64,000 bases of DNA from Acinetobacter marinus (GTDB taxonomy: Bacteria; Pseudomonadota; Gammaproteobacteria; Pseudomonadales; Moraxellaceae), in the NCBI RefSeq assembly GCF_900096915.1, contig NZ_FMYK01000004.1, positions 1 through 64,000 on the forward strand. The letters are read 5' to 3'. The notes below the pieces were generated by a model. That model was not told where the DNA came from and ran no database searches. It was given only the letters and a program-made list of their open reading frames with translations. The position numbers were made by a program, and so were the translations under genes. Every line of letters starts with the position of its first letter. Positions within the stretch are counted from its first letter, which is position 1. Positions 49,709 to 57,253 of the stretch are shown piece after piece.

Positions 49709-51130
49709 ATGGCAGAGCGCCTAAATAATAGCTTTCAATTTTTGGATGTTCCTCGTCAAGATCCAGATAAAAAGGATATTACTGTCCGCAAAGCAGAGTT
49801 TGTGGAAATTTATAAACCATACACGGCGGATGTTGCTGCCAATCAGACGCATCGTTGTTTGGAATGTGGTAACCCATATTGCGAATGGAAATGTCCAGTA
49901 CACAACTACATTCCAAACTGGTTGAAGCTGATTGCTGAAGGTCGTATTTTCCAAGCGGCAGAGTTGTGTCATCAAACCAATACCTTGCCTGAGGTTTGTG
50001 GTCGGGTTTGTCCACAAGATCGTCTGTGTGAAGGTGCGTGTACTTTGAATGACGGCTTTGGTGCAGTGACAATTGGTAATGCGGAAAAATACATCAATGA
50101 CACCGCATTTGCACTTGGCTGGCGTCCAGATATGTCACAAGTGAAATGGACAGATAAAAAAGTTGCCATTATCGGTGCAGGTCCTGCGGGTCTGGGCTGT
50201 GCGGATATTTTGGTGCGCAATGGTGTGAAGCCAGTATTATTTGATAAACGTCCTGAAATCGGTGGTCTACTGACTTTTGGTATTCCAGAATTCAAGATGG
50301 AAAAAGACGTGATGAAGCGTCGCCGTGAGATTTTCACTGGCATGGGCATGGAATTCCGTTTGAATACTGAAATCGGTAAAGATGTGACCATTGAGCAGTT
50401 GCTCGCAGAATACGATGCGGTATTCATGGGCATGGGCACATATACCTATATGAAAGGTGGATTCCCAGGCGAAGACTTGAATGGCGTGTATGATGCACTC
50501 GATTTCTTGATTGCCAATGTCAATCGTTGCCAAGGCTGGGAAACTGATCCAAGCGAATATGTCAGTGTCGAAGGCAAAAAGGTCATCGTACTTGGCGGTG
50601 GTGATACTGCGATGGACTGTAACCGTACTTCAATCCGTCAAAATGCCGCATCTGTAAGCTGTGCATACCGTCGTGATGAAGCCAATATGCCAGGTTCGGT
50701 ACGTGAAGTAAAAAATGCCCGTGAAGAGGGTGTGAACTTCTTATTTAACCGCCAACCGATCGAAATCGTGGGTGAAAATGGCAAAGTCACTGGCGTGAAA
50801 GTGGTCACCACGCAACTTGGCGAACCTGATAGCCGTGGTCGTCGTAGTCCTGAGCCTGTGCCAAATTCAGAGGAAATCTTACCTGCGGATGCGGTACTGC
50901 TTGCATTTGGTTTCCGTCCTAGTCCTGCGGATTGGTTTGCAGATCAGAAAATCGACTTAGATGGTTCTGGACGTGTACTTGCAGCGGAAGAGCAAGAGTT
51001 CAAATTCCAAACCTCGAATCCTAAAATCTTTGCTGGTGGCGATATGGTGCGTGGTTCAGACCTTGTAGTGACTGCGATCTGGGAAGGGCGTCAAGCTGCA
51101 GAAGGTATCTTGGATTATTTAGACGTTTAA
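49709..51130 (+). CDS. gltD: Glutamate synthase (NADPH) small subunit
   Basis: 473-aa beta subunit that oxidises NADPH and passes electrons to GltB. The N-terminal cysteines binding two 4Fe-4S clusters are in CLECGNPYCEWKCP and CGRVCPQDRLCEGAC. The FAD site GAGPAGLGCADIL (about residue 155) and the NADPH site GGGDTAMDCNRTS (about residue 297) are intact, and GGDMVRGSDLVVTA closes the FAD domain. It is co-transcribed with gltB and followed by a terminator. Confidence 0.96.
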   Translation: MAERLNNSFQFLDVPRQDPDKKDITVRKAEFVEIYKPYTADVAANQTHRCLECGNPYCEWKCPVHNYIPNWLKLIAEGRIFQAAELCHQTNTLPEVCGRVCPQDRLCEGACTLNDGFGAVTIGNAEKYINDTAFALGWRPDMSQVKWTDKKVAIIGAGPAGLGCADILVRNGVKPVLFDKRPEIGGLLTFGIPEFKMEKDVMKRRREIFTGMGMEFRLNTEIGKDVTIEQLLAEYDAVFMGMGTYTYMKGGFPGEDLNGVYDALDFLIANVNRCQGWETDPSEYVSVEGKKVIVLGGGDTAMDCNRTSIRQNAASVSCAYRRDEANMPGSVREVKNAREEGVNFLFNRQPIEIVGENGKVTGVKVVTTQLGEPDSRGRRSPEPVPNSEEILPADAVLLAFGFRPSPADWFADQKIDLDGSGRVLAAEEQEFKFQTSNPKIFAGGDMVRGSDLVVTAIWEGRQAAEGILDYLDV

Positions 51131-51155
51131 CCGCTGATTTTAAATCTTTTCTAAG

Positions 51156-51180
51156 AAAGCTCACCATCGTGGGCTTTTTT
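51156..51180 (+). terminator. Intrinsic terminator of gltBD
   Basis: Hairpin AAAGCTCAC, loop CATC, GTGGGCTTT, followed by T residues, 25 bases after the gltD stop. Confidence 0.85.
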
Positions 51181-51292
51181 ATGCTTGGAAATTTACCATT
51201 GATCCTGAAAAAATAATCTAGAAAATCATCCAGTGTTGAACACTCTTGCCAATTTACAGTCGATTATCGCCATAGCCACAACTTATTAACTC

Positions 51293-51308
51293 GACAATAA
51301 TCATTGTC
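51293..51308. promoter_or_regulatory. Dyad in the promoter region of the di-iron hydrolase-like gene
   Basis: GACAAT-AATC-ATTGTC, an inverted repeat with 6-base arms, lies 26 bases upstream of the ATG at 51335. The spacing suits a TetR-like or related repressor; similarity to a Fur box is only partial. No regulator gene is adjacent. Confidence 0.35.
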
Positions 51309-51334
51309 TAAATTGATTTGCGAGAGGCAATGCA

Positions 51335-52216
51335 ATGACAACAATGTTAGAAACGACAACAAAAAACTATCGACAACGTCCACAAGCCAAAGGCATTTCT
51401 GTACGTCGCCCGCAGTTTAATGCCAATGCGATTTCGAGGCATTATTTTGCCAACTCACCTATCATGTCACATTTATTGACTGCGCTATCTTCAACCTTTC
51501 CGATTGGTGAGCAATTCTTTGTGCATAGTGTACGCAATGTGCGTGATCGTGTCCAAGATCAGACACTTCAAGCCGAAATTTCTGCGTTTATTGGGCAAGA
51601 GGCGATGCATTCTAAAGCACATACTGAGTTTAATGATGCTTGGCGCCGAGATGACTATCAGTTGGATCATTTTCAAAATTGGCTTGCAAGACAAGATGAT
51701 AAAGTCAAAGCATTACCCAAGAAAACACAGCTTGCCATTACCTGTGCATTTGAGCATTTTACAGCATTGCTTGGCGGATTCATTTTACGTCATCCTGAGA
51801 TTTTGAGTAGCCTCGATGAGGATGCGGTCAAGCTATGGATTTGGCATGCGATCGAAGAAGTAGAGCATCGCGCGGTGGCATATAACACCTATCAAGCGAT
51901 TTATGCTGATCATGCCATGCGTCGCAAAGTGATGCGTACAGTAACCTCGGGCTTTGCGAGTTTGACTTTTTATTCTGCCAGTCGATTGTTTTGGCAGGAT
52001 AAATGGAAAAGTCTGCCGAAAATTGGCGGTAATGTCTTTGGCGTGTATCTGATCGCAAAAATGTTGATTCAATTATTACCTGAGTATTTGTCTTATTATC
52101 GAGATGATTTTAATCCTGAGCAGATCAATTACGATCAAGAGTTGACATTTTGGAAAGAAAAACTGGCTAAAGAATATGCCATGCAAGGATTTGATGCGGT
52201 GCATCGCATTTTGTGA
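51335..52216 (+). CDS. Predicted metal-dependent hydrolase (PF10118 type, di-iron helical protein)
   Basis: 293-aa mostly helical protein. The repeated acidic/histidine pattern IGQEAMHSKAHTEFN (about residue 85), FEHFTALLGGF (about 138) and WHAIEEVEHRAVAYNTY (about 170) matches a ferritin-like di-metal centre as in the PF10118 family. Members are annotated as metal-dependent hydrolases, but the reaction is not established; oxygenase-like chemistry is equally possible. A hydrophobic segment near residues 240-256 may touch the membrane. Monocistronic, with a dyad upstream. Confidence 0.78.
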   Translation: MTTMLETTTKNYRQRPQAKGISVRRPQFNANAISRHYFANSPIMSHLLTALSSTFPIGEQFFVHSVRNVRDRVQDQTLQAEISAFIGQEAMHSKAHTEFNDAWRRDDYQLDHFQNWLARQDDKVKALPKKTQLAITCAFEHFTALLGGFILRHPEILSSLDEDAVKLWIWHAIEEVEHRAVAYNTYQAIYADHAMRRKVMRTVTSGFASLTFYSASRLFWQDKWKSLPKIGGNVFGVYLIAKMLIQLLPEYLSYYRDDFNPEQINYDQELTFWKEKLAKEYAMQGFDAVHRIL

Positions 52217-52313
52217 AGTGATATACAAATTGAAATAGAAAGATCATTTTGAATTGATACAATGAGATAACTCAAGAAAATTAAGTAAGCGTGAACAACG
52301 CATGGGTGATCGA

Positions 52314-52904
52314 ATGAATGCATTAAAAAAAATGATGACAGCAACTGCTTTGGTGGCGAGTTTGAGCTTAACGGGGTGTGGCTATAATACGCTCCAAGTC
52401 AAAGACGAAGCCGTGACCGCATCGTGGTCAGAGGTGGAGAACCAATATCAACGTCGTGCCGATCTGGTGCCAAATTTGGTCAATGTGGTGAAAGGCTATG
52501 CGGCACATGAAGAGCAAGTCCTCACCGAAGTGACGCAAGCTCGCTCCAATGTTGCAGGGCTCAAAGTTGATGCGGAAGTGCTGAACGATCCTGCACTTTT
52601 TGAGAAATATCAACAGGCACAAGCGCAGCTCACAGGGGCGTTGTCACGTTTGATCGCTGTATCAGAAAACTATCCAGACCTCAAAGCCAATGAGCAATTC
52701 CAAGCCTTACAAGTCCAACTCGAAGGCACAGAAAACCGTATCGCAGTCGCACGTAATCGCTATATCAGCACGGTGCAAGACTTCAACAGCTATGCTCGCC
52801 AGTTCCCGCAAGTGATGACGGCAAAAGTGATCGGCATGGATACCAAGCCTAACTTCAAAGCTGAAGCGGGTGCAGCGACAGCGCCAAAAGTCAGCTTTGA
52901 ATAA
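52314..52904 (+). CDS. LemA-family lipoprotein
   Basis: 196-aa protein with a lipoprotein signal peptide (ATALVASLSLTGC, acylated Cys near residue 21). The body is the coiled LemA domain: SWSEVENQYQRRADLVPNLV, the NYPDLKANEQFQALQ motif, then RYISTVQDFNSYARQFPQ. LemA proteins occur with TPM-domain proteins, as here, and their function is obscure. The ATG at 52314 is preferred over 52302. It begins a three-gene LemA-TPM-TPM unit; the next gene follows by 8 bases. Confidence 0.88.
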   Translation: MNALKKMMTATALVASLSLTGCGYNTLQVKDEAVTASWSEVENQYQRRADLVPNLVNVVKGYAAHEEQVLTEVTQARSNVAGLKVDAEVLNDPALFEKYQQAQAQLTGALSRLIAVSENYPDLKANEQFQALQVQLEGTENRIAVARNRYISTVQDFNSYARQFPQVMTAKVIGMDTKPNFKAEAGAATAPKVSFE

Positions 52905-52912
52905 TTGATGGA

Positions 52913-54091
52913 ATGCTTTTCAGAGCGATGATGAGTGAAATCAAGCGAGTTCAGCCGATGAATCAAGCCATACGAATTATTTTTGTGTGGCTTGCACTGT
53001 GTGTCAGTCTTTTTCTGAGCACAGCGAGCTACGCCGAACAAGCCGTTGCGGTCGATAACGATGTAGAAGACATCATCGTCGCTGGAAAAGTCTTACAAGA
53101 TCATCAAGCAATTCCACAGATTAATAGTCAGCAAACGAATCAAAACGCAACATCAACCCAGAGTTCAAATCAGCAAACAAACAACCAGAATCAATCAACA
53201 AGCACGTCAACCACAGCAACTGCTACAGATAGTGCATCGCCAGATGAAAGTATTGTACAGCGTGAATTGCCCGCACAGCTCAATGCGCCAATTATTGATC
53301 AAGCCAATGTGCTGAGTGCGGCGCAAAATGCTGAACTAAGCCAAAAAATTCAAAAGATTTACCAAGAGGGTAAGGCGCAGATTGGTATTGTCATCGTGCC
53401 AAGCACAGGGCAAGAAGATATTTTTCAGTATGGCATGCGTGTTGCCGAAGAATGGAAATTGGGTTCGGCAGAGCGTGATAATGGTCTGCTCATCGTGGTG
53501 GCGCTGAATGACCGCCGTATCCAAATCCTGACAGGTTATGGCTTGGAAGGTGTGCTACCTGATATTATCAACCATCAAATCATAGAAAACCAAATCAAAC
53601 CGCAATTTAAACAACAGCAATATGCACAAGGTTTAAATGATGCACTGACGGAAATTGATCGTGTCTTGAGCCAAGACCCCGAAGTTGCACAACAAGCGGC
53701 TGAAGAGTTGAAGCAACGTCAAGCCCAAGCCCATCAACAACAGCAAGCGCAAGAAAGTACACTCGGATTATCATTATTTATCTTGATATTTTCGGTGCTT
53801 GCATCGGCATTTTTCGGTCGTAAACTGACAGCGTTGGGTGCGGGTATCGCAGGTACGGCACTTGGTATGTTTAATGGGATTGGTTTAGTCATGAGTCTTG
53901 CGCTCGGTTTTGGCATGTTTTTCTTGGTCATTAGCTCACTGGCGCAGATTTTATTCCAAGCATTTCTCAGCGGTGGCGGTTCAGGTCGAGGTGGTGGCGG
54001 AAGTAGTGGTGGTGGAGGCTTCGGCGGTGGCGGAGGCTACAGTGGTGGTGGCGGTAGCTTTGGCGGTGGAGGTGCATCAGGCTCATGGTAG
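52913..54091 (+). CDS. TPM-domain membrane protein (YgcG-like) with Gly-rich C-terminus
   Basis: Up to 392 aa. The more likely start, at 52958 (MNQAIRII), gives a signal peptide ending SYA. A Q/N/S/T-rich linker (about residues 70-115 of the long form) precedes the TPM domain (PIIDQANVLSAAQNAELSQK; EWKLGSAERDNGLLIVVAL; TGYGLEGVLPD). Two helices near residues 280-345 and a GGGGF/SGGGG tail follow. The TPM fold is linked to periplasmic repair or assembly roles. Overlaps the next TPM gene by 7 bases. Confidence 0.83.
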   Translation: MLFRAMMSEIKRVQPMNQAIRIIFVWLALCVSLFLSTASYAEQAVAVDNDVEDIIVAGKVLQDHQAIPQINSQQTNQNATSTQSSNQQTNNQNQSTSTSTTATATDSASPDESIVQRELPAQLNAPIIDQANVLSAAQNAELSQKIQKIYQEGKAQIGIVIVPSTGQEDIFQYGMRVAEEWKLGSAERDNGLLIVVALNDRRIQILTGYGLEGVLPDIINHQIIENQIKPQFKQQQYAQGLNDALTEIDRVLSQDPEVAQQAAEELKQRQAQAHQQQQAQESTLGLSLFILIFSVLASAFFGRKLTALGAGIAGTALGMFNGIGLVMSLALGFGMFFLVISSLAQILFQAFLSGGGSGRGGGGSSGGGGFGGGGGYSGGGGSFGGGGASGSW

Positions 54092-54678
54092 ATCAAGCAA
54101 CGCATCAGACCGATGGTGAAACGGTAATTGCGACAAAACGCCATCACGACCAAACACAACCCAGTTTAAAACGCTGGTTCAAACATCTGTTTTATTTTAA
54201 ATCCAGTAAAAGCGTCATTAATCCTAGCCAAGCACAGCAAATTGCCGATGCTATCCGTGATGCTGAGCAGGGTCATCGTGGTGAAATCCAAGTGATCATC
54301 GAGGGCAGTCTGCCGAATGCAGTCGCCTTTGAACACAACTGCCAGCAACGTGCCGAACAACTCTTTGCCGAATACCGAGTCTGGGACACCGAATATAATA
54401 GTGGGGTGTTGATTTATCTCAATCTGTGTGAGCATGATGTGGAGATTGTCGCAGACCGTGGCATTCACCAAGCGGTCACGGCTGAATATTGGCAAACTGT
54501 TTGTCAGTCGATGTTACCGTTCTTCAAAGAAAAACAATTTGCGGATGGTATCTGTCATGCTGTCGCACAGTTGGGTGAAACACTGAATCAGTTTTATCAG
54601 CAACATGAAAGTAAGGATTTGGCACAACAGCCTGATCCGCAGGGGAATGAATTGTCTGATATGCCGAAATTGTTGTAG
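54085..54678 (+). CDS. Second TPM-domain protein
   Basis: 197-aa protein without a signal peptide. The TPM core starts near residue 50 (SQAQQIADAIRDAEQGHRGE) and includes EYRVWDTEYNSGVLIYLNL and VEIVADRGIHQAVTAEYW. The N-terminal 45 residues are basic and contain a short hydrophobic LFYF segment. It is probably cytoplasmic or membrane-associated and works with the upstream LemA and TPM proteins. No catalytic residues are known for this family. Confidence 0.82.
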   Translation: MVDQATHQTDGETVIATKRHHDQTQPSLKRWFKHLFYFKSSKSVINPSQAQQIADAIRDAEQGHRGEIQVIIEGSLPNAVAFEHNCQQRAEQLFAEYRVWDTEYNSGVLIYLNLCEHDVEIVADRGIHQAVTAEYWQTVCQSMLPFFKEKQFADGICHAVAQLGETLNQFYQQHESKDLAQQPDPQGNELSDMPKLL

Positions 54679-54731
54679 AAAGATAAAAAGCACTTGTGAA
54701 GATAAATGATTGTTTTTTGAAAAGGGTAAAT

Positions 54732-54752
54732 ACTGACAAAAAACGTCAGTAG
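54732..54752. promoter_or_regulatory. Dyad upstream of pilA, candidate activator (PilR) site or TPM-gene terminator
   Basis: TACTGAC (54732-54738) and GTCAGTA (54746-54752) form a perfect 7-base inverted repeat. It lies about 100 bases upstream of the sigma54 element, where enhancer-binding proteins such as PilR bind. The sequence ACTGACAAA recurs near the second pilin at 58737-58745. It is also 54 bases past the TPM stop codon, so a transcript-end role cannot be excluded. Confidence 0.4.
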
Positions 54753-54766
54753 CTAACGCTAAAAAT

Positions 54767-54782
54767 GTGATAAAAATCACAC
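54767..54782. promoter_or_regulatory. CRP/Vfr-type site upstream of pilA
   Basis: TGTGA-TAAAAA-TCACA matches the CRP consensus TGTGA-N6-TCACA exactly in both half-sites. It lies about 70 bases upstream of the sigma54 -24 element. In Pseudomonas, the CRP homologue Vfr controls type IV pili. Binding is inferred from sequence only. Confidence 0.55.
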
Positions 54783-54852
54783 TAAAAAATATTTTTAAAA
54801 AATATGTTGCGTAACCTGCTGTTTTATAATATAAAATCAAACCTGCATAAAG

Positions 54853-54870
54853 TTGGCACAACTTATGCAA
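54853..54870 (+). promoter_or_regulatory. Sigma54 (RpoN) promoter of pilA
   Basis: TTGGCACAACTTATGCAA carries the -24/-12 signature GG-N10-GC (GG at 54855-54856, GC at 54867-54868) and is close to the TGGCAC-N5-TTGCA consensus. It sits about 68 bases before the pilin start. RpoN with PilS/PilR control is the established mode for major type IV pilins. Confidence 0.85.
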
Positions 54871-54937
54871 TAAATACAACATAGCGAAATAGTCGCTAAT
54901 AAAGCGAACAAACAACTTATTCTCTAGGGAGAACTCT

Positions 54938-55369
54938 ATGAACGCTCAAAAAGGTTTTACACTCATCGAACTCATGATCGTTGTAGCGATCATCGGTATC
55001 TTGGCAGCAATTGCGATTCCTGCATATCAAGATTATATCGCTCGTTCACAAATGACAGAAGCAATGTCACTATCTAGTGGTCTAAAAACTAATGTAACAG
55101 AAACTTATGGTCAAATCGGTACATTCACAGGTATTGACTCTGGTTCAAATGGTATTCCTGCTTCTGCAGACATCAAAGGTTCATATGTAGATAATGTAGC
55201 TGTAGATGATGGTGTAATTACTGCAACAATGGAATCTTCTGGTGTATCTAAAGGAATTCAGGGCTCAACTTTGACACTTACTCCTACTGATGCTACTGGT
55301 TCTGTAACCTGGGCATGTACATCTAATGCATTACAAAAATATCTTCCAAAATCATGTACTGGTTCTTAA
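54938..55369 (+). CDS. pilA: Type IV major pilin PilA
   Basis: 143-aa prepilin with a short leader (MNAQKG) cut by PilD before Phe. FTLIELMIVVAIIGILAAIA is the N-methylated pilin helix with Glu5. The globular part has a C-terminal disulfide loop, Cys in VTWACTSN paired with Cys in PKSCTGS. The last residue is Ser, as in pilins glycosylated at the C-terminal Ser. GGGAG lies before the ATG. It is driven by a sigma54 promoter and followed by a terminator and then the gtr genes. Confidence 0.95.
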   Translation: MNAQKGFTLIELMIVVAIIGILAAIAIPAYQDYIARSQMTEAMSLSSGLKTNVTETYGQIGTFTGIDSGSNGIPASADIKGSYVDNVAVDDGVITATMESSGVSKGIQGSTLTLTPTDATGSVTWACTSNALQKYLPKSCTGS

Positions 55370-55387
55370 TTCGTTATTGATTTCATT

Positions 55388-55416
55388 AATAAGCTCTCTA
55401 ATTTAGAGGGCTTATT
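55388..55416 (+). terminator. Intrinsic terminator between pilA and the gtr genes
   Basis: AATAAGCTCTCTAA pairs with TTAGAGGGCTTATT (one G-T pair), followed by TTTATTT. It ends only 7 bases before the first ATG of the GtrII-like gene, so downstream expression would depend on read-through or another promoter. Confidence 0.75.
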
Positions 55417-55422
55417 TTATTT

Positions 55423-56898
55423 ATGAGTATGGGAATGTTTGATTTATCGATTATTAAAAAATATAAGTATCCTATTTTTATAGGATTTAATCTTTTGTGG
55501 ATTTGGGCACTTCTAAGCCCAAGCATTTATTATTTTGACGATAATTATCGTGCAGCAGGCGGCTATTATAATTGGGGTGGGGATTTTCGACCTTTTGCAG
55601 ATTGGTTGTATTATTTGCTCGGATTAGGTAGGCGCTTTACTGATTTAACGCCATTACCTCAAATCATATCTTTATTATTTTTATATTTGATAGTTTCCCA
55701 CTATGTGAATAACTTTTTTGATACTTGGAAAAATTTTGAAGGATGGTTGGTATTTTCACCGATTTTTTTAAGCCCATTCTTACTATCAAATTTATACTTT
55801 AGATACGACTCACTTTTTATGATGCTTGCTGTACTATTCTCTGTGCTAGCAATACATTTTGTTAATCAAAAGAGGTATATATTTGCAACTTGTTTATTGT
55901 ATTTTACATTAGGTCTTTATCAGCCAGCGATAGTGGCGTATGTCTGTACGGCACTATTTGTTATTTACAAGTTAAATTCTAATAATTCCTATAAATCATT
56001 TCAGCTATGGTTTAGACAGTCATTGTTATATTTTGTGATTTTTGCAGTTTCACTTGTTTTGTATTATTTCACTATTATGAAGTTTACAACAGATTTTAAT
56101 TGGTATTCAACGACACACTCACAAATGTCTATCGCAAATGCTGTGCCAAATTTAACTGTAGCCATAAGAGAAATATCTATATTATTTCAAGGTGATAGTG
56201 GATATATTTATTTGGTAATTTTTATATACCTATTACTGTTAAATGTAATTTATTTTTTTAAGCTATTTTCTTATCTAGGGTTAATTGCTTTCTTAATAGT
56301 TCATTTTTCTTTTGTTTGTACTGCTGCTGGAGTAAATTTATTTTTAGATGTTCCTCGATTTGAATATCGGACATTTATTTTTTATGGATTTTATACCAGT
56401 TTTTTATTGCTATCTGCTTACAAAATTATTTTGTATTACAGGCTTTATAAGTGTAATTGTTTTCTACTTTTCTTTGTGAACTTTTATTTTTTATCAATTT
56501 CACTTAATGTATCTAATGCACAAAAATATAAAGAAAATTTTGATGATATGGTGATTTTTGATCTTCTTGAAACTATTCATAATAATAAATCAATAAATAA
56601 GAATACTACAATAATTTTTTATGGAGAATCTACGCCTTACACTGTGCAACAAATAGTCTATAAATATCCTGTGATAAAAAATATTATTGCTAATGGGTCT
56701 TATTACACTTATAAAATTCAAAATTTTTTCCCATATCAGCTTAAATATATTAAATTTCGTGGCGATAAGGAGAAATTTGAATACTATTTGGAAAAAAATA
56801 AAAAATTTGAAATTGTGGATGATCGGTTATTTTATTATATAGCATCAGATTCAAATAATAACTTGTTGATATATTTTAAGCCTTTAGAGAAAGAGTAG
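55423..56898 (+). CDS. GtrII-like polytopic glucosyltransferase
   Basis: 491-aa GT-C-type membrane protein with about nine to eleven helices. The first periplasmic loop has SIYYFDDNYRA, with the acidic pair expected of the catalytic site, then YYNWGGDFRPFADWLYYLL and LTPLPQIISLLFLYL. Together with LSNLYFRYDSLFMMLAVLF these match the glucosyltransferase GtrII family, which moves glucose from undecaprenyl phosphate to an acceptor in the periplasm. The C-terminal 110 residues form a soluble domain. The gene is much more AT-rich than the surroundings. Followed by GtrA- and GtrB-like genes. The likely acceptor is the adjacent pilin, by inference. Confidence 0.78.
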   Translation: MSMGMFDLSIIKKYKYPIFIGFNLLWIWALLSPSIYYFDDNYRAAGGYYNWGGDFRPFADWLYYLLGLGRRFTDLTPLPQIISLLFLYLIVSHYVNNFFDTWKNFEGWLVFSPIFLSPFLLSNLYFRYDSLFMMLAVLFSVLAIHFVNQKRYIFATCLLYFTLGLYQPAIVAYVCTALFVIYKLNSNNSYKSFQLWFRQSLLYFVIFAVSLVLYYFTIMKFTTDFNWYSTTHSQMSIANAVPNLTVAIREISILFQGDSGYIYLVIFIYLLLLNVIYFFKLFSYLGLIAFLIVHFSFVCTAAGVNLFLDVPRFEYRTFIFYGFYTSFLLLSAYKIILYYRLYKCNCFLLFFVNFYFLSISLNVSNAQKYKENFDDMVIFDLLETIHNNKSINKNTTIIFYGESTPYTVQQIVYKYPVIKNIIANGSYYTYKIQNFFPYQLKYIKFRGDKEKFEYYLEKNKKFEIVDDRLFYYIASDSNNNLLIYFKPLEKE

Positions 56899-56902
56899 GT
56901 TG

Positions 56903-57253
56903 ATGATATTTTTTATAAGATATTTTCTAATTGGGGTTTTAAATACATTGATACATTGGCTTGTTTTTTTTGCTTTTTATTGCTTTATGTCAAGTCAAGC
57001 ATTTTGTAATTTTATGGGATTTAGTGTTGCTTGTTTTTTTTCATATGTCTTGAATTCAATATTCAATTTTAAAGCCAAGATGAGGTTTAAAAAATTTATC
57101 ATCTTTTATTTTATGCTAGGGACAATAAGCCTTTTGGTCGGTTTTTTTGCTGATCGAGTGGAGTTGACGCCACTTCTGACATTGGTTATAACATCAGCTA
57201 TTAGCTTCTTTTTTGGTTTTTTTCTATCAAAAAAAATGGTATTTGGAGAATGA
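56903..57253 (+). CDS. GtrA-like flippase
   Basis: 116-aa protein with four helices, of the GtrA family thought to flip undecaprenyl-phosphate-glucose to the periplasmic side. FIRYFLIGVLNTLIHWLVFF and the central CFFSYVLNSIFNFKAKMRF are typical; a final KKMVFGE ends the last helix. I prefer the ATG at 56903, four bases after the GtrII stop; a TTG at 56900 is in frame. Very AT-rich. Its stop is directly followed by the gtrB start. Confidence 0.85.
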   Translation: MIFFIRYFLIGVLNTLIHWLVFFAFYCFMSSQAFCNFMGFSVACFFSYVLNSIFNFKAKMRFKKFIIFYFMLGTISLLVGFFADRVELTPLLTLVITSAISFFFGFFLSKKMVFGE

